Assembly: GCF_010501065.1 (NCBI RefSeq)
Contig: NZ_QVMM01000006.1
Span: 62,754 to 126,753, forward strand
Origin: Dysgonomonas sp. 216
GTDB taxonomy: Bacteria > Bacteroidota > Bacteroidia > Bacteroidales > Dysgonomonadaceae
DNA: 64,000 bases
Direction: 5' to 3'
Under the pieces are notes generated by a model, which did no database searches, was not told the DNA's origin, and saw only the letters and a program-made list of their open reading frames with translations. How positions within the stretch are numbered: position 1 is the stretch's first letter; the number at the start of each line of letters is the position of its first letter. Shown piece by piece: positions 1-8,026 of this stretch. A program made the position numbers and the translations under genes.

Positions 1-658
1 TACCCGTGTTTCGGCGGTGCTCGATCCTGTAAAGCTTGTTATAACTAATTATCCCGAAGGTAAAACGGAGGAACTCGAAGCTCAGAATAATCCGGAAGAT
101 GTATCTGCCGGAAATCATATGGTGCAGTTCTCCCGTGAATTATATATCGAGCAGGATGATTTTATGGAAGATGCTCCTAAAAAATATTTTCGTTTGACCC
201 CCGGACAAGAAGTACGCTTAAAACATGCTTACATAATAAAATGTACAGGATGTAAGCGCGACCAAGAAGGTAAAGTAGTGGAAGTGTATGCCGAATACGA
301 TCCTACCACCCGTAGTGGCATGGAAAATAGCGGACGCAAAGTGAAAGGTACAATACATTGGGTGTCGTGTGCTGATGCTATTGACGCCGAAGTGCGTGTA
401 TACGATAGGTTGTTTATGGTTGAAGATACGTCGGAAGATAAAGATCGTGATTTCAGGGAAATGATGAACCCCGATTCGTTGAAAGTGCTGAAAGGATGTA
501 AGATAGAACCTTTTTTGAAAACAGCGAAACCTTTCGATAATTTTCAGTTTCAACGTTTAGGCTATTTCAATGTCGACCCCGATTCTACTAAAGATAATTT
601 GGTGTTTAATCGTACAGTCCCATTGAAGGATTCGTGGAGTAAAATAAAGAATAAATAA
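1..658 (+). CDS. glnS: Glutaminyl-tRNA synthetase, C-terminal part (5' end outside window)
   Basis: The frame is open from base 2 and ends at a TAA at 656-658, so only the last ~218 residues are present. They match the C-terminal anticodon-binding beta-barrel domains of class I glutaminyl-tRNA synthetase, starting at the conserved stretch RVSAVLDPVKLVITNYPEG. The catalytic Rossmann domain lies upstream of the window. The enzyme charges tRNA-Gln with glutamine in the cytoplasm. The ending with LGYFNVDPDSTKDNLVFNRT is typical of GlnRS. The TPR gene follows after 21 bases on the same strand, so co-transcription is likely. A GTG at 17 is internal and is not the start. Confidence 0.93.
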   Translation, partial: TRVSAVLDPVKLVITNYPEGKTEELEAQNNPEDVSAGNHMVQFSRELYIEQDDFMEDAPKKYFRLTPGQEVRLKHAYIIKCTGCKRDQEGKVVEVYAEYDPTTRSGMENSGRKVKGTIHWVSCADAIDAEVRVYDRLFMVEDTSEDKDRDFREMMNPDSLKVLKGCKIEPFLKTAKPFDNFQFQRLGYFNVDPDSTKDNLVFNRTVPLKDSWSKIKNK

Positions 659-679
659 ACATATTGTTTTTTGTCTTTT

Positions 680-2098
680 ATGAGAGAAAAAGATATTTCT
701 GATTTACTGAAAAAATATAAGCAGATGCTTGAATCGGGCAGAAGTATCTATTTTGATGCCGAAGAATTTGAAGAACTGTCTGATTATTATGATATGCTTG
801 ATGAGGGTCAGACGGCTAAAAAAATTATAGAGATAGGATTAAATATTCATCCTACGAGTGAGATTCTGCGTCTGAAAAAGGCTAAGTTTATGCTTTACGA
901 AAGAAAGTATGAACAGGCGCTTGAATATCTTCAAACAAACTTTAATGGATATAGCCTTGAGCTATACCTGCTTAAGGTCGAAAGCTTTTTACAACTAGGC
1001 TTATATGACGATGCACAAAGGTTAACCCGTGATATATTAGAGACTGAAGAAACAGATAGGGGCGATGCTTATGCCGAATTAGGTTTTTTATATACCGAGG
1101 CTGATTATTTTGATGATGCTGTTTTCCTTTTCGAAAAAAGTATAAAGTATAAGCCGGATAATATAGAGGCATTAACCGAGCTTGCTTATGTTTATGAAAT
1201 GCAAGACGACTTTGATTCGGCTATCAGAATAAATAATAAAATACTGGATGTTGATCCTTACAGCTACGAAACATGGATTAACATAGGAAAACTATATACA
1301 ATAAAAGAAGCATACGAGAACGCTATAGATGCTTTCGATTTTGCGCTGACTATCAATGACAGCGATATAAATACACTGAAACTGAAAGCGCACAGCTTGT
1401 TTTTGAACGAAAATATAGATGAGGCGATAGAATTGTTTAAGGCGTGTATAGAATTGTTTCCGGACGATGCTTCGCTATATTATTCGTTGTCGGAATGTTA
1501 TATGGTTGTTGAGCAATATGATAAAATGTTGCAGAGCCTTGATAAGTATCAGGAAATTGAAGGCGAATCGATCGAAATACTTGCCAAAAAGGCTTTTGCA
1601 TTTATGCAGGGAGGCGATTTGCGCACTTCGGCTGAACTGATAGAGAAAGGGCTGGAATCAGAACCCGACTCGGAAGATATGAACGCCATAGCCGGAGAAC
1701 TGTATTTTCAGCAAGGCGAATATGAAAAATCCGAAATGTATTTTTTGAAGGCATATCGTACCAGTATCGAAAATAGTACAATACTCGATCGTCTGTCAAT
1801 TATCAGTATACAAAAAGGAGAATATGAAAAAGCCATTGAGTATTTGGAGGAACTGCTGACTGTAGATGTTCAGCCGGTAACAAAAGTGCGTTTGGCCCTA
1901 TTATATTTCGAAATTGGCGACCAAAACAGGTTTAACCAATACCTCGATTATTTCAGTAATGACGATCTAAAAAAACTATTTACTGTTTTCTTTCCTGACG
2001 ATCAGTTCGATACCGATAATATAGCACGCGAATCATTGGTCAAGCGTTTGATCGACGCTCGTGAATGCAGGCAACTATTCAAGAATATTAATTTATAA
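680..2098 (+). CDS. Tetratricopeptide-repeat protein
   Basis: This 472-residue protein is almost wholly alpha-helical TPR units, recognisable by repeated patterns such as AYAELGFLYTEADYFDDAV and TWINIGKLYTIKEAYENAI, with paired helices every ~34 residues. No signal peptide or transmembrane segment is visible, so it is probably a cytoplasmic scaffold. The ATG at 680 is preferred over an in-frame TTG at 671. The gene follows glnS by 21 bases and converges on murF with only 7 bases between the stops and no terminator hairpin. TPR proteins mediate protein-protein contacts; the partner cannot be told from sequence. Confidence 0.85.
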   Translation: MREKDISDLLKKYKQMLESGRSIYFDAEEFEELSDYYDMLDEGQTAKKIIEIGLNIHPTSEILRLKKAKFMLYERKYEQALEYLQTNFNGYSLELYLLKVESFLQLGLYDDAQRLTRDILETEETDRGDAYAELGFLYTEADYFDDAVFLFEKSIKYKPDNIEALTELAYVYEMQDDFDSAIRINNKILDVDPYSYETWINIGKLYTIKEAYENAIDAFDFALTINDSDINTLKLKAHSLFLNENIDEAIELFKACIELFPDDASLYYSLSECYMVVEQYDKMLQSLDKYQEIEGESIEILAKKAFAFMQGGDLRTSAELIEKGLESEPDSEDMNAIAGELYFQQGEYEKSEMYFLKAYRTSIENSTILDRLSIISIQKGEYEKAIEYLEELLTVDVQPVTKVRLALLYFEIGDQNRFNQYLDYFSNDDLKKLFTVFFPDDQFDTDNIARESLVKRLIDARECRQLFKNINL

Positions 2099-2105
2099 GA
2101 TTCAT

Positions 2106-3407
2106 TTATAGAAGATCTACGCTTTTTTCCAGTTCTAACCCTCTTGAACCTTTAATCAGTATGTAGCTGTTCTCCAATACGTTTTTTTTCAAATAGTCTT
2201 TAAAATCGTCCAATGTTTTATAAACAGAGACATTACTGTTTTCCGAAATTTTTACTTTATTAAAATTTTCGCCGATAAGAAATGCTTTATTAAAGTTTTT
2301 TGTTACAATAAAGTCTGCAATTCTTTGGTGTTCTTCTATACTTTCGCTCCCTAATTCGCGCATGTCTCCTAAAATGAGGACTTTATTATTTACATTCATT
2401 TCGGCAAAGTTGCTTAACGAAGCTATCATGCTTGTGGGGTTTGCATTGTATGCATCTATTATTAAATAGTTTTTATCCGTTTTGGTAAGTTGCGAACGGT
2501 TATTCGTAGGTTCATACTCTTCAATGGCTTTGCATACTAATTCCGATTTTACACCAAAATACTTACCTATGGTAACAGCAGCTAATGCATTAGATAAGTT
2601 GTAACCTCCTATCAAATGCGTTTTTACTATATGTGGATTTTTAGAAAATCGCCACTCGAAAGTTAAGTATGGATCGTTGGCAACAGTACGCCCCGATACA
2701 AAAAGATTTTCGTCAGTTCCGTACGAAATGGTGGTTATGCCTTCCGCTATATGATTCAGAAATTCGTTATTATTGTCTATGAATATTTTACCGTCTTTTC
2801 GGCTGCGTATAAATTCGTACAGTTCCCCTTTGGTTTTTTGAATATTTTCGAATGACCCGAATCCTTCGAGGTGAGCCTTTCCTATGTTGGTTATTAAACC
2901 ATAATCGGGCTCGGCTATGTTACACAAAAACATGATTTCGCCAAGATGACTGGCTCCCATTTCTATAACTGCTATTTCGTGCTCTTTCTTTAATTGCAAC
3001 AGTGTTAAAGGAACCCCTATGTGGTTGTTTAGGTTTCCTTGTGTATAAAGTACATTATATTCTTTTTTCAATACCGATGCAAGCAGCTCCTTGGTTGTTG
3101 TTTTGCCATTTGTGCCGGTTATGCCTATAATAGGTGTCTTCAATTTTCGCCTGTGATAATTAGCTAAATCCTGTAGCGTTTTTAAAACATCGTCAACTAA
3201 TAATATATTGTTTGGCTCGTCGGCATATTCGGCTTCATCAACAATTGCATATTTGCAGCCTAGTTCTATTGCTTTTGCTGCATATTTATTACCATTGAAA
3301 TTCGCCCCTTTCAGAGCAAAAAAAATAGAATCGTTTGTGTTACTACGTGTATCGGTAGTTACAATAGGGTGTTTTTTATAAATTTCGTACAACTGAGCTA
3401 CATCCAT
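2106..3407 (-). CDS. murF: UDP-N-acetylmuramoyl-tripeptide--D-alanyl-D-alanine ligase
   Basis: The 433-residue product has the Mur ligase layout: an N-terminal UDP-binding domain, a central ATPase domain with the P-loop GTNGKTT near residues 98-104, and a C-terminal domain with the NANPTSM motif that precedes it. MurF adds D-Ala-D-Ala to UDP-MurNAc-tripeptide using ATP, the last cytoplasmic step of peptidoglycan precursor synthesis. The length is close to the family norm (~430-450). It stands alone on the minus strand rather than in a dcw cluster, which is usual for MurF in Bacteroidota. The start is the ATG at 3407-3405. A perfect 12-bp palindrome lies about 85-110 bases upstream. Confidence 0.95.
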   Translation of the reverse strand: MDVAQLYEIYKKHPIVTTDTRSNTNDSIFFALKGANFNGNKYAAKAIELGCKYAIVDEAEYADEPNNILLVDDVLKTLQDLANYHRRKLKTPIIGITGTNGKTTTKELLASVLKKEYNVLYTQGNLNNHIGVPLTLLQLKKEHEIAVIEMGASHLGEIMFLCNIAEPDYGLITNIGKAHLEGFGSFENIQKTKGELYEFIRSRKDGKIFIDNNNEFLNHIAEGITTISYGTDENLFVSGRTVANDPYLTFEWRFSKNPHIVKTHLIGGYNLSNALAAVTIGKYFGVKSELVCKAIEEYEPTNNRSQLTKTDKNYLIIDAYNANPTSMIASLSNFAEMNVNNKVLILGDMRELGSESIEEHQRIADFIVTKNFNKAFLIGENFNKVKISENSNVSVYKTLDDFKDYLKKNVLENSYILIKGSRGLELEKSVDLL

Positions 3408-3489
3408 GGTTGTTATTTTAACAAAATAAAGTTTAGATATAAACGTGCGTTATATTTTTTTTGTTCATCCGGCATAGAATTCCATACTA

Positions 3490-3518
3490 TAAATGTGGTA
3501 TGTAAAATACCACATTTA
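3490..3518. promoter_or_regulatory. Perfect 12-bp inverted repeat, possible operator or RNA hairpin
   Basis: TAAATGTGGTAT at 3490-3501 is mirrored by ATACCACATTTA at 3507-3518 around a 5-base spacer GTAAA. No T-run follows on either strand, so it does not look like an intrinsic terminator. It lies about 85 bases upstream of murF and some 300 bases upstream of the rightward promoter. It could be a dimeric-regulator site or a hairpin in the murF leader; the sequence does not decide. Confidence 0.5.
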
Positions 3519-3822
3519 AACGATTTATTTACTGATAAAATCGAGATGTTTTTGCCTTTGTAAAATAACGAAATAAAATTGTGAAAAGATTAAGATAAAA
3601 TGGAAAAGATTACTAAAAACAAACGAGCCTGATTACGAATACACCTTTGTTAGAGTTAACAAACTATAATAAAGAATAGTGTAGAAGCTTGAGTAATTAC
3701 AAAGCTTGAGTATTTTAGCCCTACATCAAAGGACTAAAAATTGTATTACCTCTTGTTTTAAATATTTCAGACATTATAAATTTCAAAAAAGTAAAGAATA
3801 TAAATCTTTTTGTAAAATAAAC

Positions 3823-3853
3823 TTGACTATTTGAAAAATATAATTTACATTTG
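3823..3853 (+). promoter_or_regulatory. Bacteroidota-type promoter for the membrane protein/XRE pair
   Basis: A TTG at 3823-3825 (within ACTTGACTAT) is followed after 20 bases by TACATTTG at 3846-3853, matching the TTTG / TAnnTTTG consensus and spacing of the Bacteroidota primary sigma factor. The ATG at 3880 would leave a leader of about 20 bases. Confidence 0.65.
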
Positions 3854-3879
3854 TGATGTAATACTAATAATTTAAATAT

Positions 3880-4359
3880 ATGAAAACGAACAATTTCTTA
3901 TTGCCTGCCTGTTTCAGGAAAATCGGTTGGATTATATCATTGCCTCTGGCAGCAATTCTTATTTTCTATTTATTGGGATATTTTGATTACAGCGAAGCAT
4001 CAACGACATGGAATTTCTTTGACGGCATGTTTAATAATTCCTCAGGGCGTGTACTTAACCTTATAGCGGGAAAGCTGATTCTTTCGGTATGTATGATTTT
4101 ACTTGTTATAGGGCTACTTTTCATCGCATTCTCTAAAGAAAAAATAGAGGATGAATATATTGCCAAGTTAAGAGGGGATTCCCTTATTTGGTCGGTTATT
4201 GTAAATTCAGTATTATTAATTGTTACATTCCTGTTTGTTTATGGAGATGGTTTTATATTTGTATTGTTTTTGAATCTTTATGCACTGCTCATTTTATTTA
4301 TTATAAAATACAACATAGCATTGCGAAATTTCAAAAAATCCAATGATTATGAAGAATAA
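3880..4359 (+). CDS. Four-helix membrane protein paired with an XRE regulator
   Basis: This 159-residue hydrophobic protein has four predicted transmembrane segments, near residues 15-35, 62-84, 100-121 and 124-144, and a short charged loop SKEKIEDEYIAKLR (85-98) between helices 2 and 3. I recognise the architecture as that of small membrane proteins encoded beside YozG-type XRE regulators (DUF2975-like), but I cannot assign a function. Its 3' end overlaps the start of the XRE gene by 11 bases, implying translational coupling. A good promoter lies ~30 bases upstream. Confidence 0.8.
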   Translation: MKTNNFLLPACFRKIGWIISLPLAAILIFYLLGYFDYSEASTTWNFFDGMFNNSSGRVLNLIAGKLILSVCMILLVIGLLFIAFSKEKIEDEYIAKLRGDSLIWSVIVNSVLLIVTFLFVYGDGFIFVLFLNLYALLILFIIKYNIALRNFKKSNDYEE

Positions 4360-4549
4360 TATTAGAGTTGAACGAGCAATACTCAGGATAACCCAACAAC
4401 AATTGGCAGAACGGATTGGGGTTAGCCGCCAGACAATAAATGCAATAGAATCGGAAAAGTATGTACCGTCAACCGTATTGTCATTAAAAATCGCAAGGGT
4501 ATTTGAAAAACCCGTTGAAAGCATTTTTACATTGGAAGATACCGATTAA
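4349..4549 (+). CDS. Small XRE-family helix-turn-helix regulator
   Basis: This 66-residue protein is little more than a Cro/CI helix-turn-helix domain: TQQQLAERIGVSRQTINAIE carries the two DNA-contact helices, and the ending VFEKPVESIFTLED is typical of the YozG/Cro-CI group. It overlaps the preceding membrane-protein gene. An alternative ATG at 4343 adds two residues. By analogy with similar pairs it probably regulates its own operon, but no target is visible. A bidirectional terminator follows within 30 bases. Confidence 0.88.
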   Translation: MKNNIRVERAILRITQQQLAERIGVSRQTINAIESEKYVPSTVLSLKIARVFEKPVESIFTLEDTD

Positions 4550-4572
4550 GTAATATAAGTGAAACTAAAAAC

Positions 4573-4609
4573 AAAAAAGCGGCTAACTCATTCGGATAGC
4601 CGCTTTCAA
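4573..4609. terminator. Bidirectional intrinsic terminator between XRE gene and uxaA
   Basis: AGCGGCTA at 4578-4585 pairs with TAGCCGCT at 4597-4604 over an 11-base loop. A run of A's lies on the left and TTTC on the right, so the hairpin can end both the rightward XRE transcript and the leftward uronate operon; the T-tract is better for the minus strand. Confidence 0.8.
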
Positions 4610-4627
4610 TATTATCATAAAACAGTT

Positions 4628-6115
4628 TTACAATGTAACTCCTGTTTTGAATATCGCGATTTCCTTAAATCCTGTTTCTTCGTGTTTCAACAGTTTTCCG
4701 TCACATGTTTCAACAATGAAGTTGACAAAGTCCTTCAACACTTTCTCCATGCTCTGACCTTCAAGAAGGCTTCCTGCATTGAAGTCAATCCAATTGTTTT
4801 TGAATTTGAACAGGTTCGAGTTTGTCGAAATCTTCATCGTAGGAACAAAGCTACCAAATGGAGTTCCGCGTCCTGTGGTAAACAATACCAACTGACAACC
4901 CGAAAGAGCCAGCGCCGATGCCGCCACAAGGTCGTTTCCCGGAGCATTCAACAAGTTCAGCCCGTGAACTGTAACAGGTTGAGCATAATCCAACACGTCA
5001 ACTACTTCGGAATTACCGCCTTTTTGCGTACATCCCAACGATTTATCCTCAAGTGTTGTGATACCACCTTTTTTGTTACCCGGAGACGGATTTTCATATA
5101 TCTCCTGATCGAATTTGCGGAAGTAATTTTTGAAGTTGTTAATCAGCGAAACAGTGTCGTTGAATACCGATCCGTTTTTCGCACGGTTCATCAGGATAGT
5201 TTCCGCTCCGAACATTTCAGGCACTTCGGTCAGTATAGTCGTACCGCCCTGAGCTATCAACCAGTCGGAGAATTGTCCGACAAGCGGATTAGCTGTAATT
5301 CCGGAGAAACCATCACTGCCACCGCATTTCAAACCTACTTTCAACAACGACAACGGAAGTTCTTCGCGCTTGTCTTTCTTCATATTCTCAACAAGTTCCT
5401 TCATCAGTTGGAATCCTGTTTCGATTTCGTCTTCCACCTCCTGAGCAATGACAAAGCGAACACGGTTTTCGTCCCACGTACCCATCGCCTTCTTAAACTC
5501 AGATTGCTGGTTGTTTTCGCAACCCAGACTGAATACAAGCACACCTCCCGCATTCGGATGTTTTGCCAATGCAGCTAATGCTTTTTTAGTGGTTTCGTGG
5601 TCATCGCCTAATTGCGAACAACCATAATTGTGCGTATACACACGGATATCGTCGATATGGCTCGTATCGAGTTCTTTTTTCACACGGTCGATAACCATTT
5701 GCGCCTGCCCGTTAACACAACCTACGGTCGGAACAATCCACAGTTCGTTGCGGATCCCCATTTGTCCGTCATAACGCAGATAACCGTTGATTTTCAAATC
5801 GCTTTTCGGTATATCCAGTTTCGGATAAACAGGCACGTATTTATATTCCAGATTGTCGTGCAGGTTGGTTTTTACATTATGCGTATGCACGTGCTCCCCC
5901 ACCCCGATGTCCAACAACGCATGCCCTATCGGGTAGCCGTATTTTATTACGTTTTCATCCTTCTTAATCGGACGGATGGCAAATTTATGCCCCGTTTCGA
6001 TCGGGTTTTTTATCGTCACCTCCGTTCCGTTCACGTTAACAATATCACCTTCGCTCAGGCTGTCGATTGCTACCGCTACGTTGTCGGAAGGGCTAATTAT
6101 CAAAAACTTACTCAT
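4628..6115 (-). CDS. uxaA: Altronate dehydratase
   Basis: The 495-residue product is a full-length fused UxaA. An N-terminal SAF domain has the motif GVGEHVHTHN at residues 71-80. A long catalytic domain follows, beginning near DGQMGIRNELWIVPTVGC. UxaA dehydrates D-altronate to 2-keto-3-deoxygluconate, the third step of galacturonate breakdown. The start ATG overlaps the stop of the HIT gene by 4 bases (ATGA), so translation is probably coupled. It is the last gene of a leftward operon with uxaB and uxaC and ends at the bidirectional terminator. Its GC content appears higher than that of flanking genes; sampled 60-base lines are 43-63% GC. Confidence 0.95.
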   Translation of the reverse strand: MSKFLIISPSDNVAVAIDSLSEGDIVNVNGTEVTIKNPIETGHKFAIRPIKKDENVIKYGYPIGHALLDIGVGEHVHTHNVKTNLHDNLEYKYVPVYPKLDIPKSDLKINGYLRYDGQMGIRNELWIVPTVGCVNGQAQMVIDRVKKELDTSHIDDIRVYTHNYGCSQLGDDHETTKKALAALAKHPNAGGVLVFSLGCENNQQSEFKKAMGTWDENRVRFVIAQEVEDEIETGFQLMKELVENMKKDKREELPLSLLKVGLKCGGSDGFSGITANPLVGQFSDWLIAQGGTTILTEVPEMFGAETILMNRAKNGSVFNDTVSLINNFKNYFRKFDQEIYENPSPGNKKGGITTLEDKSLGCTQKGGNSEVVDVLDYAQPVTVHGLNLLNAPGNDLVAASALALSGCQLVLFTTGRGTPFGSFVPTMKISTNSNLFKFKNNWIDFNAGSLLEGQSMEKVLKDFVNFIVETCDGKLLKHEETGFKEIAIFKTGVTL

Positions 6116-6534
6116 TTTCCTAACTCCTTTTTAATTTTGTCAACCATTTCGCTGTATTCGGTGTCCGACAGATATTTCTGCTGCGGATTCATCACAAATA
6201 CACCTCCAAAATCCGTGCCATCGACGTATTTCGGCACGAGGTGCATATGCAGGTGTTTCAGCTTATCCGAATAAGCTCCATAATTGATCTTTTCGGGATT
6301 GAACAGCTTTTTCATTGCTGCCGCAACCTTGTTCGTATCTTTCATATACGCCAGCAGATCTTCGTCGTTCAGCTCATACAGTTCCACATTGTGGTCTTTG
6401 TAAGCGACAATGCATCTGCCGTAGTATGTTTGCTCCTTGAACAGGAAAACCGTGGATACGCTCAAATCGCATATCTCTATCATCAAATCTTTTTGTGTCT
6501 CGTTCCTGTCGCAGTATAAACAACCTGTTGCCAT
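6112..6534 (-). CDS. HIT-family (histidine triad) nucleotide-binding protein
   Basis: This 140-residue protein has the histidine triad HLHMHLV, with histidines at residues 94, 96 and 98, and an N-terminal Cys pair (C5, C8) in the sequence CLYCDRNE. HIT proteins hydrolyse or transfer nucleotidyl groups on nucleoside phosphoramidates, dinucleoside polyphosphates or sugar nucleotides. The gene sits between uxaB and uxaA; its stop overlaps the uxaA start by 4 bases and the gap from uxaB is ~21 bases, so it is firmly within the uronate operon. Its substrate is unknown; a link to uronate metabolism is inferred only from position. Confidence 0.88.
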   Translation of the reverse strand: MATGCLYCDRNETQKDLMIEICDLSVSTVFLFKEQTYYGRCIVAYKDHNVELYELNDEDLLAYMKDTNKVAAAMKKLFNPEKINYGAYSDKLKHLHMHLVPKYVDGTDFGGVFVMNPQQKYLSDTEYSEMVDKIKKELGK

Positions 6535-6555
6535 ATTTGTTTTTTGTTGATTATT

Positions 6556-7989
6556 TTAGATGATTTCCTTCAAAGCAGCCGGCATTCCTTTCGCAAGGAT
6601 AGCTTCCACGCCTTTTGCCACTTCGTCGACGAAGAAAGGAACTTCCGCAAAGTTTTCTTTCCACATTTGCTTGTTGTTTACAACACCGGCAACCCAACCT
6701 TTGATGTCGTCAGCCTTGAATGTAGACTGAATGAATTCGAGGAATTCAGGCGTATCGTTCGGCGTGAAATCAGGAGCAGCCGATTTTCCGGTATATAATA
6801 CCAGTAAAGCAGCAAACGAGAAGATTGTCAGTTTAGCATCTTTGTTCAATTTCTTATAGTTATCGAAAACAGTAGGATAATCGCGAGTTTCCCATTTAGA
6901 GATCGAATTCAACGAAATATCTTTCAGATAGTGTTTCAGATAAGGATTGTAGAAACGCTCCAGAATTTTATCTGCAAACACTTTCAGTTCGGCAGGATCT
7001 TCGTCGATAACCGCCAATACTTCCTTGTACACCATTTCGTTGATATACCTCTCAACTTCAGGCGTATTGAAAGCGTCCATTACTGTTTGGCAGCCCAATT
7101 GCAACGCTACAGGAACCATAGCTGTGTGTGCACCGTTAAGGATACGTACTTTTTTGGCACGGAAATCCTTGATATCGTCCATAAACAATACGTTCAAGCC
7201 TGCTTTATCCAACGGGAATTTTTGTTTGATGATGGGATCGCCACCGATTGCCCATACATGGAAGTACTCGCCTTTCACTACCAAATTGTCGTCGAAACCG
7301 ATTTCTTGTTTGATTTCATCGATGTTTTCGCGTGGGAATCCCGGCACGATACGGTCAACCAATGTATCGTAGAAATGTACCGAATTTTTTACCCAGTTGA
7401 TGAAGTCGGCACCCAAGTTGTTTGCTTCGGCATGTTTCAGCACATATTCACGCAATGTAGAACCGTTATCCTCGATCAATTCGCAGCAAATAACCAACAA
7501 ACCTTTATTCGGGTCGCCGTTGAATTTTTTGAAACGTTTGTGCAACAAGGCTGTCATTTTAGCAGGGAACGATTTAGGAGGCTGTGCATTCAAATCGTCG
7601 CCTTCTTCGTAGCGGATACCCGCTTCCGTTGTGTTAGAAATAATCATTTCCAACGCATCGCTCAGGAACAGTTCTTCGTATTTTGCATATTCGTCGTAAG
7701 GATTCAACGCATCCATGATGCTTTTTACCAACGCTATTTCTTTAACGGGTTGTTTGTCTTTTATACCTTCCAGATATACATGGTACATGCAATCCTGTTT
7801 GCGAAGCATATCCGCCATCCCTTGCGCGATAGGCTGAACGGCAACAACACCGTGATTCATAACACCTGCATTGTTTGCTTTGTCGATCATCCAGTCAACA
7901 AACGCGCGAAGGAAGTTACCCTCTCCGAATTGGAGGATTTTTACAGGAATATCCTTCTTTTCTACTGTGCTTTTATTTAATTCTTTCAT
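6556..7989 (-). CDS. uxaB: Tagaturonate reductase (altronate oxidoreductase)
   Basis: The 477-residue protein belongs to the mannitol-dehydrogenase/UxaB family. The N-terminal Rossmann segment ILQFGEGNFLRAFVDWMID (about residues 18-36) binds NAD(H). The central RILNGAHTAMVPVALQLG contains the conserved catalytic-domain signature of these polyol/uronate dehydrogenases. It reduces D-tagaturonate to D-altronate, the step between UxaC and UxaA. The start is the ATG at 7989-7987, 37 bases after the uxaC stop. It shares the somewhat elevated GC content of uxaA; one sampled line is 50%. Confidence 0.95.
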   Translation of the reverse strand: MKELNKSTVEKKDIPVKILQFGEGNFLRAFVDWMIDKANNAGVMNHGVVAVQPIAQGMADMLRKQDCMYHVYLEGIKDKQPVKEIALVKSIMDALNPYDEYAKYEELFLSDALEMIISNTTEAGIRYEEGDDLNAQPPKSFPAKMTALLHKRFKKFNGDPNKGLLVICCELIEDNGSTLREYVLKHAEANNLGADFINWVKNSVHFYDTLVDRIVPGFPRENIDEIKQEIGFDDNLVVKGEYFHVWAIGGDPIIKQKFPLDKAGLNVLFMDDIKDFRAKKVRILNGAHTAMVPVALQLGCQTVMDAFNTPEVERYINEMVYKEVLAVIDEDPAELKVFADKILERFYNPYLKHYLKDISLNSISKWETRDYPTVFDNYKKLNKDAKLTIFSFAALLVLYTGKSAAPDFTPNDTPEFLEFIQSTFKADDIKGWVAGVVNNKQMWKENFAEVPFFVDEVAKGVEAILAKGMPAALKEII

Positions 7990-8026
7990 TTAATACGCTT
8001 TTTATTAGTTAGATATAGGGGTTAAT

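Larger units (their letters stand above)
3408..3879. other. Intergenic region between divergent murF and the membrane-protein/XRE pair
   Basis: No convincing coding sequence is present in these 472 bases. The region is very AT-rich. It contains a perfect inverted repeat (3490-3518) closer to murF and a good Bacteroidota-type promoter (3823-3853) just before the rightward gene. I found no clear TAnnTTTG element for murF itself. Confidence 0.6.

Noticed and set aside
3490-3518. Palindrome as an intrinsic terminator
   Set aside because: No T-run follows on either strand, and no upstream gene ends there.
4559-5578. Long open frame on the plus strand opposite uxaA
   Set aside because: It is the antisense shadow of uxaA, gives a Cys/Phe/Arg-rich sequence with no domain, and overlaps the terminator hairpin. 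The same applies to frames opposite uxaA/HIT (5612-6274) and uxaB (6931-7980).
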